Part shown: piece by piece, positions 7,407-17,231 of the stretch
How positions within the stretch are numbered: the stretch's first letter is position 1
Layout of the letters: every line of letters begins with the position of its first letter
Assembly (NCBI GenBank): GCA_002397315.1
Contig: DHAE01000020.1
Span: 4,424-68,423, forward strand
Direction: 5' to 3'
DNA from: Comamonadaceae bacterium UBA4962
GTDB lineage: Bacteria > Pseudomonadota > Gammaproteobacteria > Burkholderiales > Burkholderiaceae_C
Length of the DNA: 64,000 nt
Notes under the pieces: generated by a model
Told to the model about the DNA's origin: nothing
Database searches by the model: none
Seen by the model: the letters and a program-made list of their open reading frames with translations, nothing else
Program-made: the position numbers and the translations under genes

Positions 7407-10358
7407 TCACTGGCACGCTTCGCAGGTCGGGTCGTCGATGGCGCAGAACTTCACGTCGGTCGCGGGCAGCGCGGCGGCCTGCGATTGCGCAGCGGCCGCG
7501 GCCGCATCGAGCGCGCTGGGGCGCGCGGCGCCGTTGCCAGCGGCCTGCATCGCACCGTCGCTGCCCGACGAAACGGCGTTGAGCTGGCGCGTGTTCACGG
7601 TGCTCATCTCGACGTGCGTCGCGCTCTGCGTGCGCAGGTAGTACGTGGTCTTCAGGCCGCGCACCCAGGCGAGCTTGTAGGTCTCGTCGAGCTTCTTGCC
7701 GGAGGCGCCGGCCATGTAGATGTTCAGGCTCTGCGCCTGGTCGATCCACTTCTGGCGGCGCGATGCGGCCTCGACCAGCCACGTGGGCGCCACTTCGAAC
7801 GCGGTGGAATAGAGCGCCTTCACGTCCTGCGGCACGCGGTCGATCGGGTGCAGCGAGCCCTTGAAGTGCTTGAGGTCCATGACCATCACGTCGTCCCACA
7901 GCCCCAGGCGCTTCAGGTCGCGCACGAGGTAGCCGTTGATGACGGTGAACTCGCCCGACAGGTTCGACTTGACCGACAGGTTGCCGAAGGACGGCTCGAT
8001 CGACGCGTCCACGCCGACGATGTTGGAGATGGTGGCCGTGGGGGCGATGGCCACGCAGTTGGAGTTGCGCATGCCGTCCTGCGCGATCTTCTTGCGCAGC
8101 GCATCCCAGTCGAGCGTGGCGGCGCGGTCCACTTCCACGTAGCCGCCGCGGGCCTTCTCGAGCAGGTCGAGCGTGTCGATCGGCAGGATGCCGCGGTCCC
8201 ACAGCGAGCCGGGGTAACTGGAGTACTTGCCGCGCTCCTGCGCGAGTTCGGTCGAGGCCCAGTAGGCGTAGTAGCAGATCGCTTCCATCGAGCGGTCGGC
8301 GAATTCCACCGCCGCCTGCGACGCGTAGGGAATGCGCAGCTCGTACAGGCTGTCCTGGAAGGCCATCAGGCCCAGGCCCACGGGGCGGTGGCGCATGTTG
8401 GAGTTGCGCGCCTTCTCGACCGCGTAGTAGTTGATGTCGATCACGTTGTCGAGCATGCGCATGGCCGTGGAGATGGTCTTGCGCAGCTTGGCGTGGTCGA
8501 GCTCCTTGCCGTTCGGGCCGTCCTTGAGGTGGCGCACGAGGTTCACCGAGCCGAGGTTGCAGACCGCGGTTTCGGCGTCGCTCGTGTTGAGCGTGATCTC
8601 GGTGCAGAGGTTGGACGAGTGCACCACGCCGGCGTGCTGCTGGGGCGAGCGCACGTTGCAGGCGTCCTTGAACGTGATCCAGGGATGGCCGGTCTCGAAC
8701 AGCATCGTGAGGATCTTGCGCCACAGGTCGGTGGCCTGCAGGGTGCGCGAAGGCTTGATCTCGCCGCGCGCGGCCTTCTCTTCATAGGCGACGTAGGCGC
8801 GTTCGAAGTCGGCGCCGAACAGGTCGTGCAGGTCCGGCACGGAGGAGGGCGAGAACAGCGTCCAGGTGCCCTTTTCCATCACGCGGCGCATGAACAGGTC
8901 GGGGATCCAGTTGGCGGTGTTCATGTCGTGCGTGCGGCGGCGGTCGTCGCCGGTGTTCTTGCGCAGCTCCAGGAACTCCTCGATGTCGAGGTGCCAGGTT
9001 TCCAGGTAGGTGCAGACCGCGCCCTTGCGCTTGCCGCCCTGGTTCACGGCCACGGCCGTGTCGTTCACCACCTTGAGGAACGGCACCACGCCCTGCGATT
9101 CGCCGTTCGTGCCCTTGATGTGCGAGCCCAGGGCGCGCACGCGGGTCCAGTCGTTGCCCAGGCCGCCCGCGAACTTGGAGAGCAGCGCGTTTTCCTTGAT
9201 GGATTCGTAGATGCCGTCGAGGTCGTCGGGCACCGTGGTCAGGTAGCAGGACGAGAGCTGCGAGCGCAGCGTGCCGCTGTTGAACAGCGTGGGCGTGGAC
9301 GACATGAAGTCGAACGACGACAGCACCTCGTAGAACTCGATCGCACGGGCTTCGCGGTCGGATTCGTTCAGGGCGAGGCCCATGGCCACGCGCATGAAGA
9401 AGCACTGGGGCAGCTCGATGCGGGTCTTGCGCACGTGCAGGAAGTAGCGGTCGTACAGCGTCTGCAGGCCGAGGTAGTCGAACTGCTGGTCGCGGCCCGG
9501 ATTGATCGCGGCGCCCAGGCGCTGCAGGTCGTACTGCAGCAGGCGCGGGTCGAGCAGTTCGTTGTCCACGCCCTTCTGGATGAACTGCGGGAAGTAGGCG
9601 GCGTAGGCAGGGCCCATGTCGGCGGGCACCACGTCCTGGCCCAGCACCTCGCGCACGATCGTGTGCAGCAGCAGGCGGGCGGTGGCGTAGGTGTAGTCGG
9701 GGTCCTTCTCGATCAGCGTGCGCGCGGCCAGGATGGAGGCCTTGTACACCTCGTCCATCGGGACGCCGTCGTACAGATTGCGCAGCGTCTCGGCCACGAT
9801 GGGCGCGGCGTGCACGTCCGCGCCCAGGTTGGCGCAGGCGGAGTCGATCAGGCCGAGCAGGCGGGCTTCGTCGAGCGGCACGCGCTGGCCGTTGTCGATC
9901 ACGTGCAGCGACGGCGTGGAGGGTGCGGGCTGGCGGTCGTGCTGCTGGTGCGCGCGCTCCTGGGTGCGGCGTTCGCGATAGAGCACGTAGGCGCGGGCGA
10001 CTTCATGGTGGCCGCCGCGCATCAGGCTCAGTTCCACGTTGTCCTGCACGTCTTCGATGTGGAACGTGCCGCCGCCCGGACGCGAGCGCATGAGCGCGCG
10101 CACCACGGACTGCGTGAGCGTGTCGACCGTCTCGCGCACGCTGGCGGAGGCGGCGCCCTGCGTGCCGTGCACTGCGAGGAAGGCCTTCATCATCGCCACG
10201 GCGATCTTCTGCGGCTCGAACGGCACCACCGCGCCGTTGCGGCGGATGATCTGGTAGTGCGAGAGCGGATGGCCGCCCGCGTCCGGCGCGAGGCCCTGGG
10301 ACGGGGCTGCCTGGTCGGGGGAGGTCGTGGCGGATGAAGGATTCAGCGCAGGCTGCAT
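7407..10358 (-). CDS. nrdA: Class I ribonucleotide reductase, large (catalytic) subunit
   Basis: 983-residue R1 subunit reducing ribonucleoside diphosphates to deoxyribonucleotides. It is about 220 residues longer than E. coli NrdA because of the N-terminus. An ATP-cone begins near residue 36 (IIRRNGAVVPFEPQKIA), and a second cone-like segment follows near 150 (HVIDNGQRVPLDEARL), as in the long NrdA type I recall from Pseudomonas. Catalytic features are the VCNLGSVNL cysteine region, the radical-transfer tyrosine pair in TTYYLRTQSAT, and the redox-active C-terminal cysteines in DDPTCEACQ. GAGG lies 8 bases before the ATG. Upstream are a promoter and two NrdR boxes 32 bp apart, implying dNTP-sensing repression. 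nrdB follows in the same direction. Confidence 0.97.
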   Translation of the reverse strand: MQPALNPSSATTSPDQAAPSQGLAPDAGGHPLSHYQIIRRNGAVVPFEPQKIAVAMMKAFLAVHGTQGAASASVRETVDTLTQSVVRALMRSRPGGGTFHIEDVQDNVELSLMRGGHHEVARAYVLYRERRTQERAHQQHDRQPAPSTPSLHVIDNGQRVPLDEARLLGLIDSACANLGADVHAAPIVAETLRNLYDGVPMDEVYKASILAARTLIEKDPDYTYATARLLLHTIVREVLGQDVVPADMGPAYAAYFPQFIQKGVDNELLDPRLLQYDLQRLGAAINPGRDQQFDYLGLQTLYDRYFLHVRKTRIELPQCFFMRVAMGLALNESDREARAIEFYEVLSSFDFMSSTPTLFNSGTLRSQLSSCYLTTVPDDLDGIYESIKENALLSKFAGGLGNDWTRVRALGSHIKGTNGESQGVVPFLKVVNDTAVAVNQGGKRKGAVCTYLETWHLDIEEFLELRKNTGDDRRRTHDMNTANWIPDLFMRRVMEKGTWTLFSPSSVPDLHDLFGADFERAYVAYEEKAARGEIKPSRTLQATDLWRKILTMLFETGHPWITFKDACNVRSPQQHAGVVHSSNLCTEITLNTSDAETAVCNLGSVNLVRHLKDGPNGKELDHAKLRKTISTAMRMLDNVIDINYYAVEKARNSNMRHRPVGLGLMAFQDSLYELRIPYASQAAVEFADRSMEAICYYAYWASTELAQERGKYSSYPGSLWDRGILPIDTLDLLEKARGGYVEVDRAATLDWDALRKKIAQDGMRNSNCVAIAPTATISNIVGVDASIEPSFGNLSVKSNLSGEFTVINGYLVRDLKRLGLWDDVMVMDLKHFKGSLHPIDRVPQDVKALYSTAFEVAPTWLVEAASRRQKWIDQAQSLNIYMAGASGKKLDETYKLAWVRGLKTTYYLRTQSATHVEMSTVNTRQLNAVSSGSDGAMQAAGNGAARPSALDAAAAAAQSQAAALPATDVKFCAIDDPTCEACQ

Positions 10359-10437
10359 ACAGGAAACCTCGGAAGATGGGTGGCAGAAATGGGACAGTGA
10401 TGTAGGCCGACGCCGCTAGTGCATTGCGCCATGCGGA

Positions 10438-10453
10438 ACGCTATAGGTAGCGT
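10438..10453. promoter_or_regulatory. NrdR box 1 (promoter-proximal)
   Basis: The 16-bp dyad ACGCTATAGGTAGCGT has 6-bp perfect arms and resembles the NrdR consensus (ACACwATATATwGTGT). It overlaps the proposed -10 of nrdA. Its centre is exactly 32 bp from box 2, about three helical turns, the spacing known for functional NrdR box pairs. Confidence 0.75.
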
Positions 10454-10468
10454 GTCGGTGCCTGTCCG
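10440..10468 (-). promoter_or_regulatory. Candidate sigma-70 promoter of nrdA
   Basis: Minus strand: -35 CGGACA (10468-10463), a 17-bp spacer and -10 TATAGC (10445-10440), each matching consensus at 4 of 6 positions. The predicted start near 10433 gives a leader of about 75 nt. The -10 lies inside NrdR box 1 and box 2 abuts the -35, so NrdR binding would block polymerase. Confidence 0.5.
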
Positions 10469-10469
10469 G

Positions 10470-10485
10470 GCACTACATGTAGTGT
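10470..10485. promoter_or_regulatory. NrdR box 2 (promoter-distal)
   Basis: GCACTACATGTAGTGT contains the perfect 14-bp palindrome CACTACATGTAGTG, a strong match to NrdR operators in proteobacteria. It lies just upstream of the proposed -35 of nrdA and forms a pair with the dyad at 10438. Confidence 0.82.
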
Positions 10486-10735
10486 ATCTCCGGATCGGTG
10501 GCGGGTGTGCGGTGCGCACGGTGACGTGATGTTTCGAGCGCGCCGGACAAGTCTCAAGCATGGGCTGCGAAGCCGCGCCGGACCGACATCCGGAAGCACG
10601 ATGCGAGGCGTGGCGCGCGTTGCGGGGCAGGATCGCGTGCCGGACCTGCGCCGGTGCTGGAAACGCGCAAGGGGAGCGAGTGTCGCGATTTGCCCGCACC
10701 CGCGCCAGCGGTTCGGGAAAACCCTTGCTGGCCGG

Positions 10736-11348
10736 TCAGGAGGGGTTGACTTGCGGCGGAAAGGCGATGCCCGGCCGGTCGAGCCCGCGCTCCAGCGCAT
10801 TCCAGTCGAAGCCGGGGCCCGGATCGCGCTTGCGCCCCGGCGCGACGTGCTCGTGGCCCGCGATGTGGGCGACCGGATAGCGTTGCGCGATGTCGCGGCA
10901 CAACACCACGAGCGCCTGGTACTGGGCGGGCTCGAAGCGGTCGCCCTCCAGCCCTTCGAGTTCGATGCCGATCGACGAATCGTTGCAGTTGTCGCGGCCC
11001 CGGTAGGCCGAGGGGCCGGCATGCCAGGCCCGGTCGTCGCAGCTCACGAACTGCCAGATTCTTCCATCCCGCTCGATGAAGAAGTGCGCCGACACCTGCA
11101 GGCCGCGGATGCCGGCGTAGTAGGGATGCGCATCCCAATCCAGCGCATTGGTGAACAGGCGCTGCACCTCGCCCGTGCCGTACGCGCCGGGCGGCAGGCT
11201 GATGGAGTGCACCACCACGAGGTCGATGGCCGTGCCCTGGGGACGTGCACCGAAATTCGGCGAGGGCAGGGCGGTGGCCGGCGCATACCAGCCGCCGCGC
11301 CAGGGCGCGTCGCAGGCGGGTCCGCCATCCGGCGGCGGCGCGGAGGTG

Positions 11349-11362
<14 letters not shown>
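10736..11362 (-). CDS. ampD: 1,6-anhydro-N-acetylmuramyl-L-alanine amidase (AmpD)
   Basis: Cytosolic zinc amidase that removes stem peptides from anhydro-muropeptides during peptidoglycan recycling; in many bacteria its loss induces AmpC. It is 208 residues of the amidase_2 fold. Predicted zinc ligands are H52 in VVVHSIS, the histidine in IAGHEHVAPG and the aspartate in GRKRDPGPGF. The motif NCNDSSIGIELEG is typical. The ATG at 11362 overlaps the end of pilR by 14 bp, so translation is probably coupled; the longer open frame back to 11599 lies within pilR and is rejected. No signal peptide, consistent with AmpD rather than periplasmic AmiD. Linkage to pilR/pilS looks positional rather than functional. 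Confidence 0.95.
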
Positions 11363-12845
<1,483 letters not shown>

Positions 12846-12871
12846 GGCAGGAGCGTGCGGTGGCGCAGGAA

Positions 12872-14575
12872 TCAGACGACGATTGTGTCAAACAGCGAGG
12901 CCGGCCCCGGCCGTTGGGTGCGCCGGAAGGCCACGGTGAACGCGTTGCCGCCGACCGCGCCGCGCTCCAGCACCCGCGTGAGCCGCTGGTAGGCGATGGA
13001 GGCGCCGTGGCGCTGGCATAGCTCGCGGCAGATGTAGAGGCCCAGGCCGCTGGAGCGGCTCTCCGAAGAGAAGAAGGGCTCGAACAGATGGCGCTCCACG
13101 GTCTTGTCCAGCGGTGCGCCGTCGCTCCAGACCTGCAGGTGGGCCTGGCCCGCGGCGTTGGTGTAGGTGGCGATGCAGAGCGAATCCGGCTCCGCGCCCA
13201 TGTAGCGCAGGGCGTTGTCCAGCAGGTTCACCAGCACCCGCCGCAGGTGCTCCGCGTCGAATTCCACCTGCGTGCCCGCGGCATGCAGCGCGAGGTGCGC
13301 CTGCCGGCCCCGCGGTGCCTGCGACAGCCAGTCGCGGCAGGCCTGGGCCACGGTGTCGTCCAGCGGCAGCACGCCCGCGGGCGCATGGTGGATCTGGTGC
13401 TGCACGCGCGCGATGTCCAGCACGTCCTCCGCGATGCGGGCGAGCCGGTCCGCGTTCTGCCCCACCATCTGGGTGAGCCGCCGGTGCGCGGGGTCGGCCA
13501 AGTCTTCTTCCAGCAGCGCGTTGGCCTGCACGATGGCGGCGAGCGGGTTGCGGATCTCGTGGGCCACCGCCGCCGACATGCGGCCCATGGCGGCCAGCTT
13601 CTCGGTGCGCAGGCGCGCCTCCATCTCGCGCAGGTCGTGCAGGAACATCACGCACAGCTGCGCTCCGCCGGTGCCGGGCGGCGCCAGCGGCGAGGACGTG
13701 AGCCAGGTCCGCACGTGCAGCGCGAGCGGGCTCTGGCCCGGGTGCAGCACGTCCAGCCCGGCGCTCTGCGGCTGGGCCTTCTGGAAGGTCTGCCGGGCCA
13801 GCTCCAGCAGCGGCGCCCAGGAGGGCGTGGCACCGAGCGGAAACGGCGGCGCGGGTGGGGGCGTGCCGCCGAGGAAGAGCAGGGCCGCAGGATTGGCCAG
13901 GCGCACGGTGTCGCCGCCGTCCACCACCAGCACGCCGTCCGAGAGGTGGTCGATCACCAGCGCGCTCACCTGCTCCTGCAGCTTGGCGGCCAGCAGCCCT
14001 TCCTGGGCGCGCTCCTGCTCGCGGTGCAGGCGCGTGGCCAACTGGTGCACGAGGTAGGCCACGATGAAGTAGCCGGTGCCGGTGAGCGCCGCCTGAAAGT
14101 AGCGCTGCGTCGATTCGGCCGTTCCGGCGCCGCCCAGCCACCAGGTCCAGGCGAGCAGCATCAGCGTGGCGGCCGCGGTCGTGCCCAGCGCCAGGGTGAG
14201 GGTGCCGAGCACGCCGGCCATGAGGATGGGCAGGCCGAACAGCGGTGTGAAATTCATCGCGCCGGACTGCAGGATCTGCAGCCCCATGATCACCGCCAGA
14301 TCCACCCCGATGGTGGGCAGCCAGCGGATGCCGGCCTGCGGGGGAGGGGGGGCGGCGCGCGAGAAGGCGAGCGCCATCACGGTGGCCAGCAGGTAGAGCG
14401 TGCACACGGCCGCCAGCAGCGGCTCGGCATGCTGGTTGAAGGCGAAGCCCAGGGCCTGCAGCAGCAGCAGCGCCACCGCCACCAGCACCCGGCCGGCAAG
14501 GAAACTGGTCCAGAGGCGCAGGAAGGGCGGATCCGCCGCAGGCACCTGCAGGGTGGACGCGGACCAGTGCAGCAC
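12872..14575 (-). CDS. pilS: Sensor histidine kinase PilS
   Basis: 567-residue membrane kinase paired with PilR. The first about 180 residues contain six hydrophobic helices (for example RVLVAVALLLLQALGFAF), as in PilS, followed by a PAS-like segment around DHLSDGVLVVDGGDTV. The H-box is VAHEIRNPLAAI with H339; the ATPase domain has the N-box LLDNALRYMG and G-box SSGLGLYICREL. In Pseudomonas, PilS senses pilin in the membrane. The best start is GTG at 14575; no ATG is available before the first helix. It lies 18 bp after the small zinc-motif membrane protein, in the same direction. The organisation small ORF-pilS-pilR-ampD suggests one transcript. Confidence 0.93.
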   Translation of the reverse strand: MLHWSASTLQVPAADPPFLRLWTSFLAGRVLVAVALLLLQALGFAFNQHAEPLLAAVCTLYLLATVMALAFSRAAPPPPQAGIRWLPTIGVDLAVIMGLQILQSGAMNFTPLFGLPILMAGVLGTLTLALGTTAAATLMLLAWTWWLGGAGTAESTQRYFQAALTGTGYFIVAYLVHQLATRLHREQERAQEGLLAAKLQEQVSALVIDHLSDGVLVVDGGDTVRLANPAALLFLGGTPPPAPPFPLGATPSWAPLLELARQTFQKAQPQSAGLDVLHPGQSPLALHVRTWLTSSPLAPPGTGGAQLCVMFLHDLREMEARLRTEKLAAMGRMSAAVAHEIRNPLAAIVQANALLEEDLADPAHRRLTQMVGQNADRLARIAEDVLDIARVQHQIHHAPAGVLPLDDTVAQACRDWLSQAPRGRQAHLALHAAGTQVEFDAEHLRRVLVNLLDNALRYMGAEPDSLCIATYTNAAGQAHLQVWSDGAPLDKTVERHLFEPFFSSESRSSGLGLYICRELCQRHGASIAYQRLTRVLERGAVGGNAFTVAFRRTQRPGPASLFDTIVV

Positions 14576-14593
14576 GGGCAGCCCGGTGTGTGC

Positions 14594-14827
14594 CTAGGCC
14601 CGGCGCGGGCCCAGGCGCTGGTGCTCGGGGCTGCAGTAGCTGCGGCCACTCTCTACCACCGCCTGCGGCGCGGGCACGTGCACGCCGCAGTGGGCGCAGG
14701 CCACCATGTCCTGCGGCGTGGCCAGCCGGCGGCGCTCGGTGGCCGCGGCCACCTGCCCGCGGCGCGCGCCGCCGCGCCACAGCCACCAGGCGACGGCCAG
14801 CACGAGCAGCAGCAGGAGGTATTTCAC
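14594..14827 (-). CDS. Small membrane-anchored protein with a four-cysteine/histidine motif (PP0621-like)
   Basis: 77-residue protein starting at GTG, whose start codon overlaps the TGA stop of the upstream CcsA-like gene (GTGA), a strong sign of translational coupling. An N-terminal hydrophobic helix (KYLLLLLVLAVAWWLWRGG) is followed by a basic stretch and a putative metal-binding tail: CAHCGVHVP, then YCSPEHQRLG. This arrangement recalls the PP0621 family of uncharacterised proteins found near pilS/pilR in several proteobacteria; I recognise the family but know no function. The tail would be cytoplasmic if the helix is an uncleaved anchor. Alternatives are a small zinc-dependent assembly factor or regulator. 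Confidence 0.8.
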   Translation of the reverse strand: MKYLLLLLVLAVAWWLWRGGARRGQVAAATERRRLATPQDMVACAHCGVHVPAPQAVVESGRSYCSPEHQRLGPRRA

Positions 14828-15621
14828 AGCGAGCGCCCCAGCACCACTTCGAGCACGAAGCGCGAGCCCACGTAGGCGAGCAGCAGCAGTCCCGCCCCGG
14901 CGTAGAGCACCCGCACGGCGATGCGGCCGCGCCAGCCGAACCGCGAGCGGCCGATCAGCAGCACGGCGAACGTGAGCCACGAGAGCACGGAGAACACGGC
15001 CTTGTGGTCCCAGTTCCAGGCCCGGCCGTAGAGCGTCTCGCCGAAGAACAGGCCCGCGGCGAGCGTGGCTGTGAGCAGCACGAAGCCAGCCAAGACGAAG
15101 CGGAAGGTGAGCCGCTCCAGCGTGAGCAGCGGCACCCCGCTGCGCGGATCGGCGGCCAGGCGGATGCGGCGTTCGGCCCGCGTCATCAGCCAGGCATGCA
15201 CCACCGCCGCCGCGAACAGGCCGTAGGAGGCGATGCCCAGCGCGAGGTGCAGCGGCAGCCAGGCCGAGGCGTTGACGTGCAGCGGCTGCCCGGGAAACAC
15301 CTGGGCCAGCAGCACCGCCGCCGCGCCCAGCGCGGCCAGCATCCAGCGCGTGCGCATCTGCGGGAACACTTGGTGCTCTACCGCGTAGACGGTGAGCACC
15401 AGCCACGCCGTCATGGAGAGCGCGGGCGCGAAGCCGAAACGCGGCACGCTGCCCAGCAGGCCCCACGCCAGCACGGCGGCATGCAGCACCCAGGCCACCC
15501 AGAGCGCCGCGCGGCCGCGCCCGGGGCCGAGCCGCGAGGCCGCCAGCGCCGGCACCGCGTAAGCCAGCGCCGCGCCCAGGGAGAGCAGCCAGTGGGCGGG
15601 AGAGACGCTGGGTAAAATCAT
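14824..15621 (-). CDS. CcsA/YpjD-family integral membrane protein
   Basis: 265-residue polytopic protein (about eight helices) of the cytochrome c assembly (CcsA/CcmC/YpjD) superfamily. The conserved tryptophan-rich haem-handling segment is visible as GRAWNWDHKAVFSVLSW, preceded by FFGETLYG. E. coli ypjD lies beside and divergent from ffh, exactly as here, so this is best called YpjD-like; its role in cytochrome c assembly or in metal homeostasis is unproven. The ATG at 15621 (MILPSVSP) is preferred over the longer frame to 15714, which would run into the ffh start. The start is divergent from ffh with 86 bp between them, and the stop overlaps the next gene. Confidence 0.88.
   Translation of the reverse strand: MILPSVSPAHWLLSLGAALAYAVPALAASRLGPGRGRAALWVAWVLHAAVLAWGLLGSVPRFGFAPALSMTAWLVLTVYAVEHQVFPQMRTRWMLAALGAAAVLLAQVFPGQPLHVNASAWLPLHLALGIASYGLFAAAVVHAWLMTRAERRIRLAADPRSGVPLLTLERLTFRFVLAGFVLLTATLAAGLFFGETLYGRAWNWDHKAVFSVLSWLTFAVLLIGRSRFGWRGRIAVRVLYAGAGLLLLAYVGSRFVLEVVLGRSL
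15613..15618 (+). promoter_or_regulatory. Candidate -10 element (TAAAAT) for ffh
   Basis: TAAAATC is the only AT-rich hexamer in the divergent ypjD-like/ffh interval on the plus strand, about 90 bp before the ffh start. A matching -35 is not evident. It overlaps the first codons of the divergent gene. Confidence 0.3.
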
Positions 15622-15707
15622 GGGCCCACAGTTTAGCCCGCCACCGCCGCCCTTCGCGCGGCCCGCGCCCGGATGCACGTCCGGCCCGCCCAACCGGAAC
15701 ACGTCCC

Positions 15708-17087
15708 ATGGCATCCGCCCTCACCGAAAAACTCTCCCGGCTCGTCAAGGAGATGCGCGGCCAGGCCCGCATCACCGAATCCAACGTGCAGGACATGCTG
15801 CGCGAGGTGCGCATGGCGCTGCTGGAGGCCGACGTGGCCCTGCCGGTGGTGCGCGACTTCATCGCCCGCGTGAAGGAAAAGGCCCTGGGCCAGGAAGTGC
15901 TGGGTTCGCTCAAGCCGGGGCAGACGCTGGTCTCCATCGTGAACCGCGAGCTGGCCGCGACCATGGGCGAGGGCGTGTCGGACATCAACCTCGCCGCCCA
16001 GCCGCCGGCCGTGATCCTGATGGCGGGCCTGCAGGGCGCCGGCAAGACCACCACCACGGCCAAGCTCGCCAAGCACCTGATCGAAAAGCGCAAGAAGAAG
16101 GTGCTCACCGTCTCCGGCGACGTGTACCGCCCGGCGGCCATCGAGCAGCTCAAGACGGTGACCAAGCAGGCCGGCGCCGAGTGGTTCCCCAGCACGCCCG
16201 ACCAGAAGCCGCTGGACATCGCACGCGCCGCGATCGACCACGCGCGCCGCCACTATTTCGACGTGCTGCTGGTCGACACGGCCGGCCGCCTCGCGATCGA
16301 CGAGGCGCTCATGAACGAGATCAAGGAACTGCACGCGGCCCTGAACCCGGTCGAGACGCTGTTCGTGGTCGATGCCATGCAGGGCCAGGATGCGGTGAAC
16401 ACCGCCCGTGCCTTCAAGGAGGCGCTGCCGCTCACCGGCATCGTGCTCACCAAGCTCGACGGCGACTCCCGCGGCGGCGCGGCGCTGTCCGTGCGGCAGG
16501 TGACGGGCGCGCCGATCAAGTTCGCGGGCGTGTCCGAGAAGATCGACGGCCTGGAGGTGTTCGACGCCGAGCGCCATGCCGGCCGCGTGCTGGGCATGGG
16601 CGACATCGTGGCCCTGGTGGAGCAGGTGAGTGCCGGCGTCGATCTGGAGGCCGCGCAGAAGCTGGCAGCCAAGGTCAAGAGCGGCGACGGCTTCGACCTG
16701 AACGACTTCCTGGGCCAGTTGCAGCAGATGAAGCAGATGGGCGGCATCTCCAGCCTCATGGACAAGCTGCCCTCCGAACTGATGGCCAAGGCCGGCCAGG
16801 TGGACATGAACAAGGCCGAGAAGGACATCCGCCGCAAGGAGGGCATCATCCAGAGCATGACGCCCCAGGAGCGCCGCAAGCCCGAGATCATCAAGGCCAC
16901 GCGCAAGAAGCGCATCGCGGCCGGCGCGGGCGTTCAGGTGCAGGAGGTGAACCGCCTGCTCAACGAGTTCGACCAGATGCAGGGCATGATGAAGAAGATG
17001 AAGGGCGGCGGCCTCATGAAGATGATGAAGAAGATGGGCGGCATGAAGGGCTTCGGAGGGGGCGGCATGCCCAAGCTGCCGTTCTGA
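15708..17087 (+). CDS. ffh: Signal recognition particle GTPase Ffh
   Basis: 459-residue SRP54 protein that binds 4.5S RNA and signal sequences and docks with FtsY for co-translational membrane targeting. Domains: N-terminal helical bundle; G domain with P-loop GLQGAGKTTTTAKLAKHL, VDTAGRLAIDE, LTKLDGDSRGGAALS; and the methionine-rich M domain from about 300, ending in a tail of Lys/Met/Gly repeats (KKMKGGGLMKMMKKMGGM). The length is normal. It is followed by a strong terminator and is convergent with mdoH, so it appears to be monocistronic. Confidence 0.98.
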   Translation: MASALTEKLSRLVKEMRGQARITESNVQDMLREVRMALLEADVALPVVRDFIARVKEKALGQEVLGSLKPGQTLVSIVNRELAATMGEGVSDINLAAQPPAVILMAGLQGAGKTTTTAKLAKHLIEKRKKKVLTVSGDVYRPAAIEQLKTVTKQAGAEWFPSTPDQKPLDIARAAIDHARRHYFDVLLVDTAGRLAIDEALMNEIKELHAALNPVETLFVVDAMQGQDAVNTARAFKEALPLTGIVLTKLDGDSRGGAALSVRQVTGAPIKFAGVSEKIDGLEVFDAERHAGRVLGMGDIVALVEQVSAGVDLEAAQKLAAKVKSGDGFDLNDFLGQLQQMKQMGGISSLMDKLPSELMAKAGQVDMNKAEKDIRRKEGIIQSMTPQERRKPEIIKATRKKRIAAGAGVQVQEVNRLLNEFDQMQGMMKKMKGGGLMKMMKKMGGMKGFGGGGMPKLPF

Positions 17088-17110
17088 TCCCGTTTCGCCC
17101 CTCTTGCCGA

Positions 17111-17140
17111 AGCCCCGCCACCGCGGGGCTTTTTCTTTGT
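17111..17140 (+). terminator. Rho-independent terminator of ffh
   Basis: The stem AGCCCCGC/GCGGGGCT (17111-17118 and 17123-17130) with loop CACC is followed by TTTTCTTTGT. It lies 24 bp after the ffh stop. Confidence 0.9.
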
Positions 17141-17162
17141 CCACGCACGGCGTGCGCCCATG

Positions 17163-17190
17163 AAAAAAGCCGGCCCTGGGAGGGGCCGGC
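17163..17190 (-). terminator. Rho-independent terminator of mdoH
   Basis: The arms GCCGGCCC (17169-17176) and GGGCCGGC (17183-17190) are followed on the minus strand by six T residues (A-run 17163-17168). It lies 42 bp past the mdoH stop and faces the ffh terminator. Confidence 0.88.
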
Positions 17191-17231
17191 CTGGAAGTGC
17201 GCGCCGGGCGCGCACGAGGGGCAAAGGGGCG

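Larger units (their letters stand above)
10359..10735. other. Intergenic region between ampD and nrdA
   Basis: No convincing gene here. The nrdA-proximal half holds the nrdA leader, a sigma-70-type promoter and two NrdR boxes. Immediately after the ampD stop is a hairpin with arms 10704-10709 (GCCAGC) and 10727-10732 and an inner GGG/CCC pair; it lacks a T-run. The remaining 10490-10700 is GC-rich, with only overlapping low-quality frames. Confidence 0.6.

Noticed and set aside
7338..10337. 999-codon plus-strand open frame across nrdA
   Set aside because: It mirrors nrdA codon bias on the opposite strand, its product is His/Val/Arg-rich low complexity, and nrdA is unambiguous.
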